Part shown: piece after piece, positions 4,845 to 5,474 of the stretch
Position numbering within the stretch: the stretch's first letter is position 1
How the letters are laid out: the number at the start of each line of letters is the position of its first letter
DNA from: CAYNEL01 sp964396225
GTDB lineage: Bacteria; Patescibacteriota; Minisyncoccia; Moranbacterales; UBA1568
Direction: 5' to 3'
NCBI GenBank assembly: GCA_964396225.1
Contig: CAYNEL010000046.1
Span: 1 to 5,474, forward strand
Length of the DNA: 5,474 nt
The notes under the pieces: model-generated
The model's database searches: none
What the model was told of the DNA's origin: nothing
The model's input: the letters and a program-made list of their open reading frames with translations, nothing else
Made by a program: the position numbers and the translations under genes

Positions 4845-5474
4845 ATGGACAAGAAGGAAACCGCCCCCGTCACCGGACAGCTTGCCCCGCGGAACATCAC
4901 CGACGAGGTGCGCCAGTCGTACCTCGATTACGCCATGTCGGTGATCGTCGGCCGTGCCCTGCCCGACGTGCGCGACGGCCTGAAACCGGTGCACCGCCGC
5001 ATCCTCTACTCGATGTGGTCGACCGGGCTGCGCTCCGGCGCCAAGTTCCGCAAGTCCGCCACGGTGGTCGGCGAGGTGCTCGGTAAATACCATCCGCACG
5101 GCGACTCGGCGGTCTACGACACCATGGTCCGCCTGGCCCAGGATTTTTCCATGCGCTACCCGCTCGTCTGGGGCCAGGGCAACTTCGGCTCGATGGACGG
5201 CGACAACGCCGCGGCCTACCGCTACACCGAAGCTAAACTCACCCCCATCGCCGAGGAGATGCTCGTCGACATCGAGAAGAACACCGTCGACTTCATTCCC
5301 AACTTCGACGGCGTGCACGAGGAACCAGTGGTGCTCCCGGCCAAACTCCCGCAGCTCCTGCTCAACGGCACGGTCGGCATCGCGGTCGGCATGGCCACCA
5401 ACATCCCGCCCCACCACCTCGGCGAGCTCGTGGACGGCATCACCCACCTGATTGATAACCCGGAAGCCTCGGTG
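4845..5474 (+). CDS. gyrA: DNA gyrase subunit A, N-terminal part (runs off right edge)
   Basis: GyrA is the DNA-cleaving and rejoining subunit of gyrase; with GyrB it introduces negative supercoils using ATP. The first 210 residues are present and cover the start of the breakage-reunion domain. Visible are SYLDYAMSVIVGRALPDVRDGLKPVHRRIL (25-54), VVGEVLGKYHPHGDSAVYDT (74-93), GQGNFGSMDGD (110-120) and AAAYRYTEAKL (122-132), in which Tyr127 is the DNA-linking residue and Arg126 its partner. The quinolone-contact positions equal to E. coli Ser83 and Asp87 are Ser88 and Asp92, the sensitive-type residues. Trp109 replaces the Asp usual before GQGNFG in many GyrA proteins. GyrA is preferred over ParC because of the GQGNFGS motif and because one type IIA A-subunit is usual in reduced genomes. 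The C-terminal domain with the GyrA box lies outside the window, so the distinction is not final. The ATG at 4845 gives a normal N terminus; no Shine-Dalgarno is present. Confidence 0.95.
   Translation, partial: MDKKETAPVTGQLAPRNITDEVRQSYLDYAMSVIVGRALPDVRDGLKPVHRRILYSMWSTGLRSGAKFRKSATVVGEVLGKYHPHGDSAVYDTMVRLAQDFSMRYPLVWGQGNFGSMDGDNAAAYRYTEAKLTPIAEEMLVDIEKNTVDFIPNFDGVHEEPVVLPAKLPQLLLNGTVGIAVGMATNIPPHHLGELVDGITHLIDNPEASV

Noticed and set aside
5067..5123. Quinolone-resistance changes in gyrA
   Set aside because: The two key positions are Ser88 and Asp92, the sensitive-type residues; no resistance substitution is visible.
4539..5447. 302-residue minus-strand frame opposite gyrA
   Set aside because: His/Gly/Val-rich shadow translation of gyrA and the small membrane gene; it has no domain and crosses three good genes.

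Overview
This window looks like a chromosomal housekeeping segment from a bacterium of the Candidate Phyla Radiation (Patescibacteria), probably a fairly G+C-rich lineage. The assignment is an inference from protein character. Ribosomal protein S1 is short, with four domains. The trio of a beta-lactamase-fold protein, a tiny single-span membrane protein and gyrA is an arrangement I recall from that group. GyrA carries an AAAYRYTEAKL-type active site. No phage, transposon or CRISPR signature is visible, and all recognisable genes belong to core processes.

Layout: the left two thirds is read on the minus strand. In transcription order it holds rpsA (3589-2486), an intrinsic terminator formed by a perfect 32-nt palindrome (2419-2450), then gmk (2361-1762), tilS (1731-751) and ftsH (720 to the left edge, N-terminal 240 residues only). 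gmk, tilS and ftsH are separated by 30-nt gaps and look like one operon for nucleotide metabolism, tRNA decoding and membrane proteolysis. The right third is read on the plus strand: an MBL-fold protein (3935-4597), a 65-residue membrane protein (4623-4820) and the first 210 codons of gyrA (4845 to the right edge), with gaps of about 25 nt.

The two transcription units diverge from a 345-bp intergenic region (3590-3934), the most interesting stretch. It holds a strong minus-strand promoter (TTGACA, 17 nt, TAGACT) and a plus-strand extended -10 promoter (TCGACA, 17 nt, TGC-TATCCT), with a G+C-rich hairpin between them. From the minus promoter a roughly 150-nt RNA can be followed. It folds into a closed multibranch structure and ends in a clear intrinsic terminator about 60 nt before rpsA. 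It is either a premature-termination (attenuator) leader of rpsA or an independent small RNA; I do not recognise it as a known family.

Two other points stand out. None of the seven start codons has a recognisable Shine-Dalgarno sequence. The MBL-fold protein has lost most of the metal-binding HxHxDH motif and is probably a pseudoenzyme, although its gene is intact and placed ahead of gyrA.
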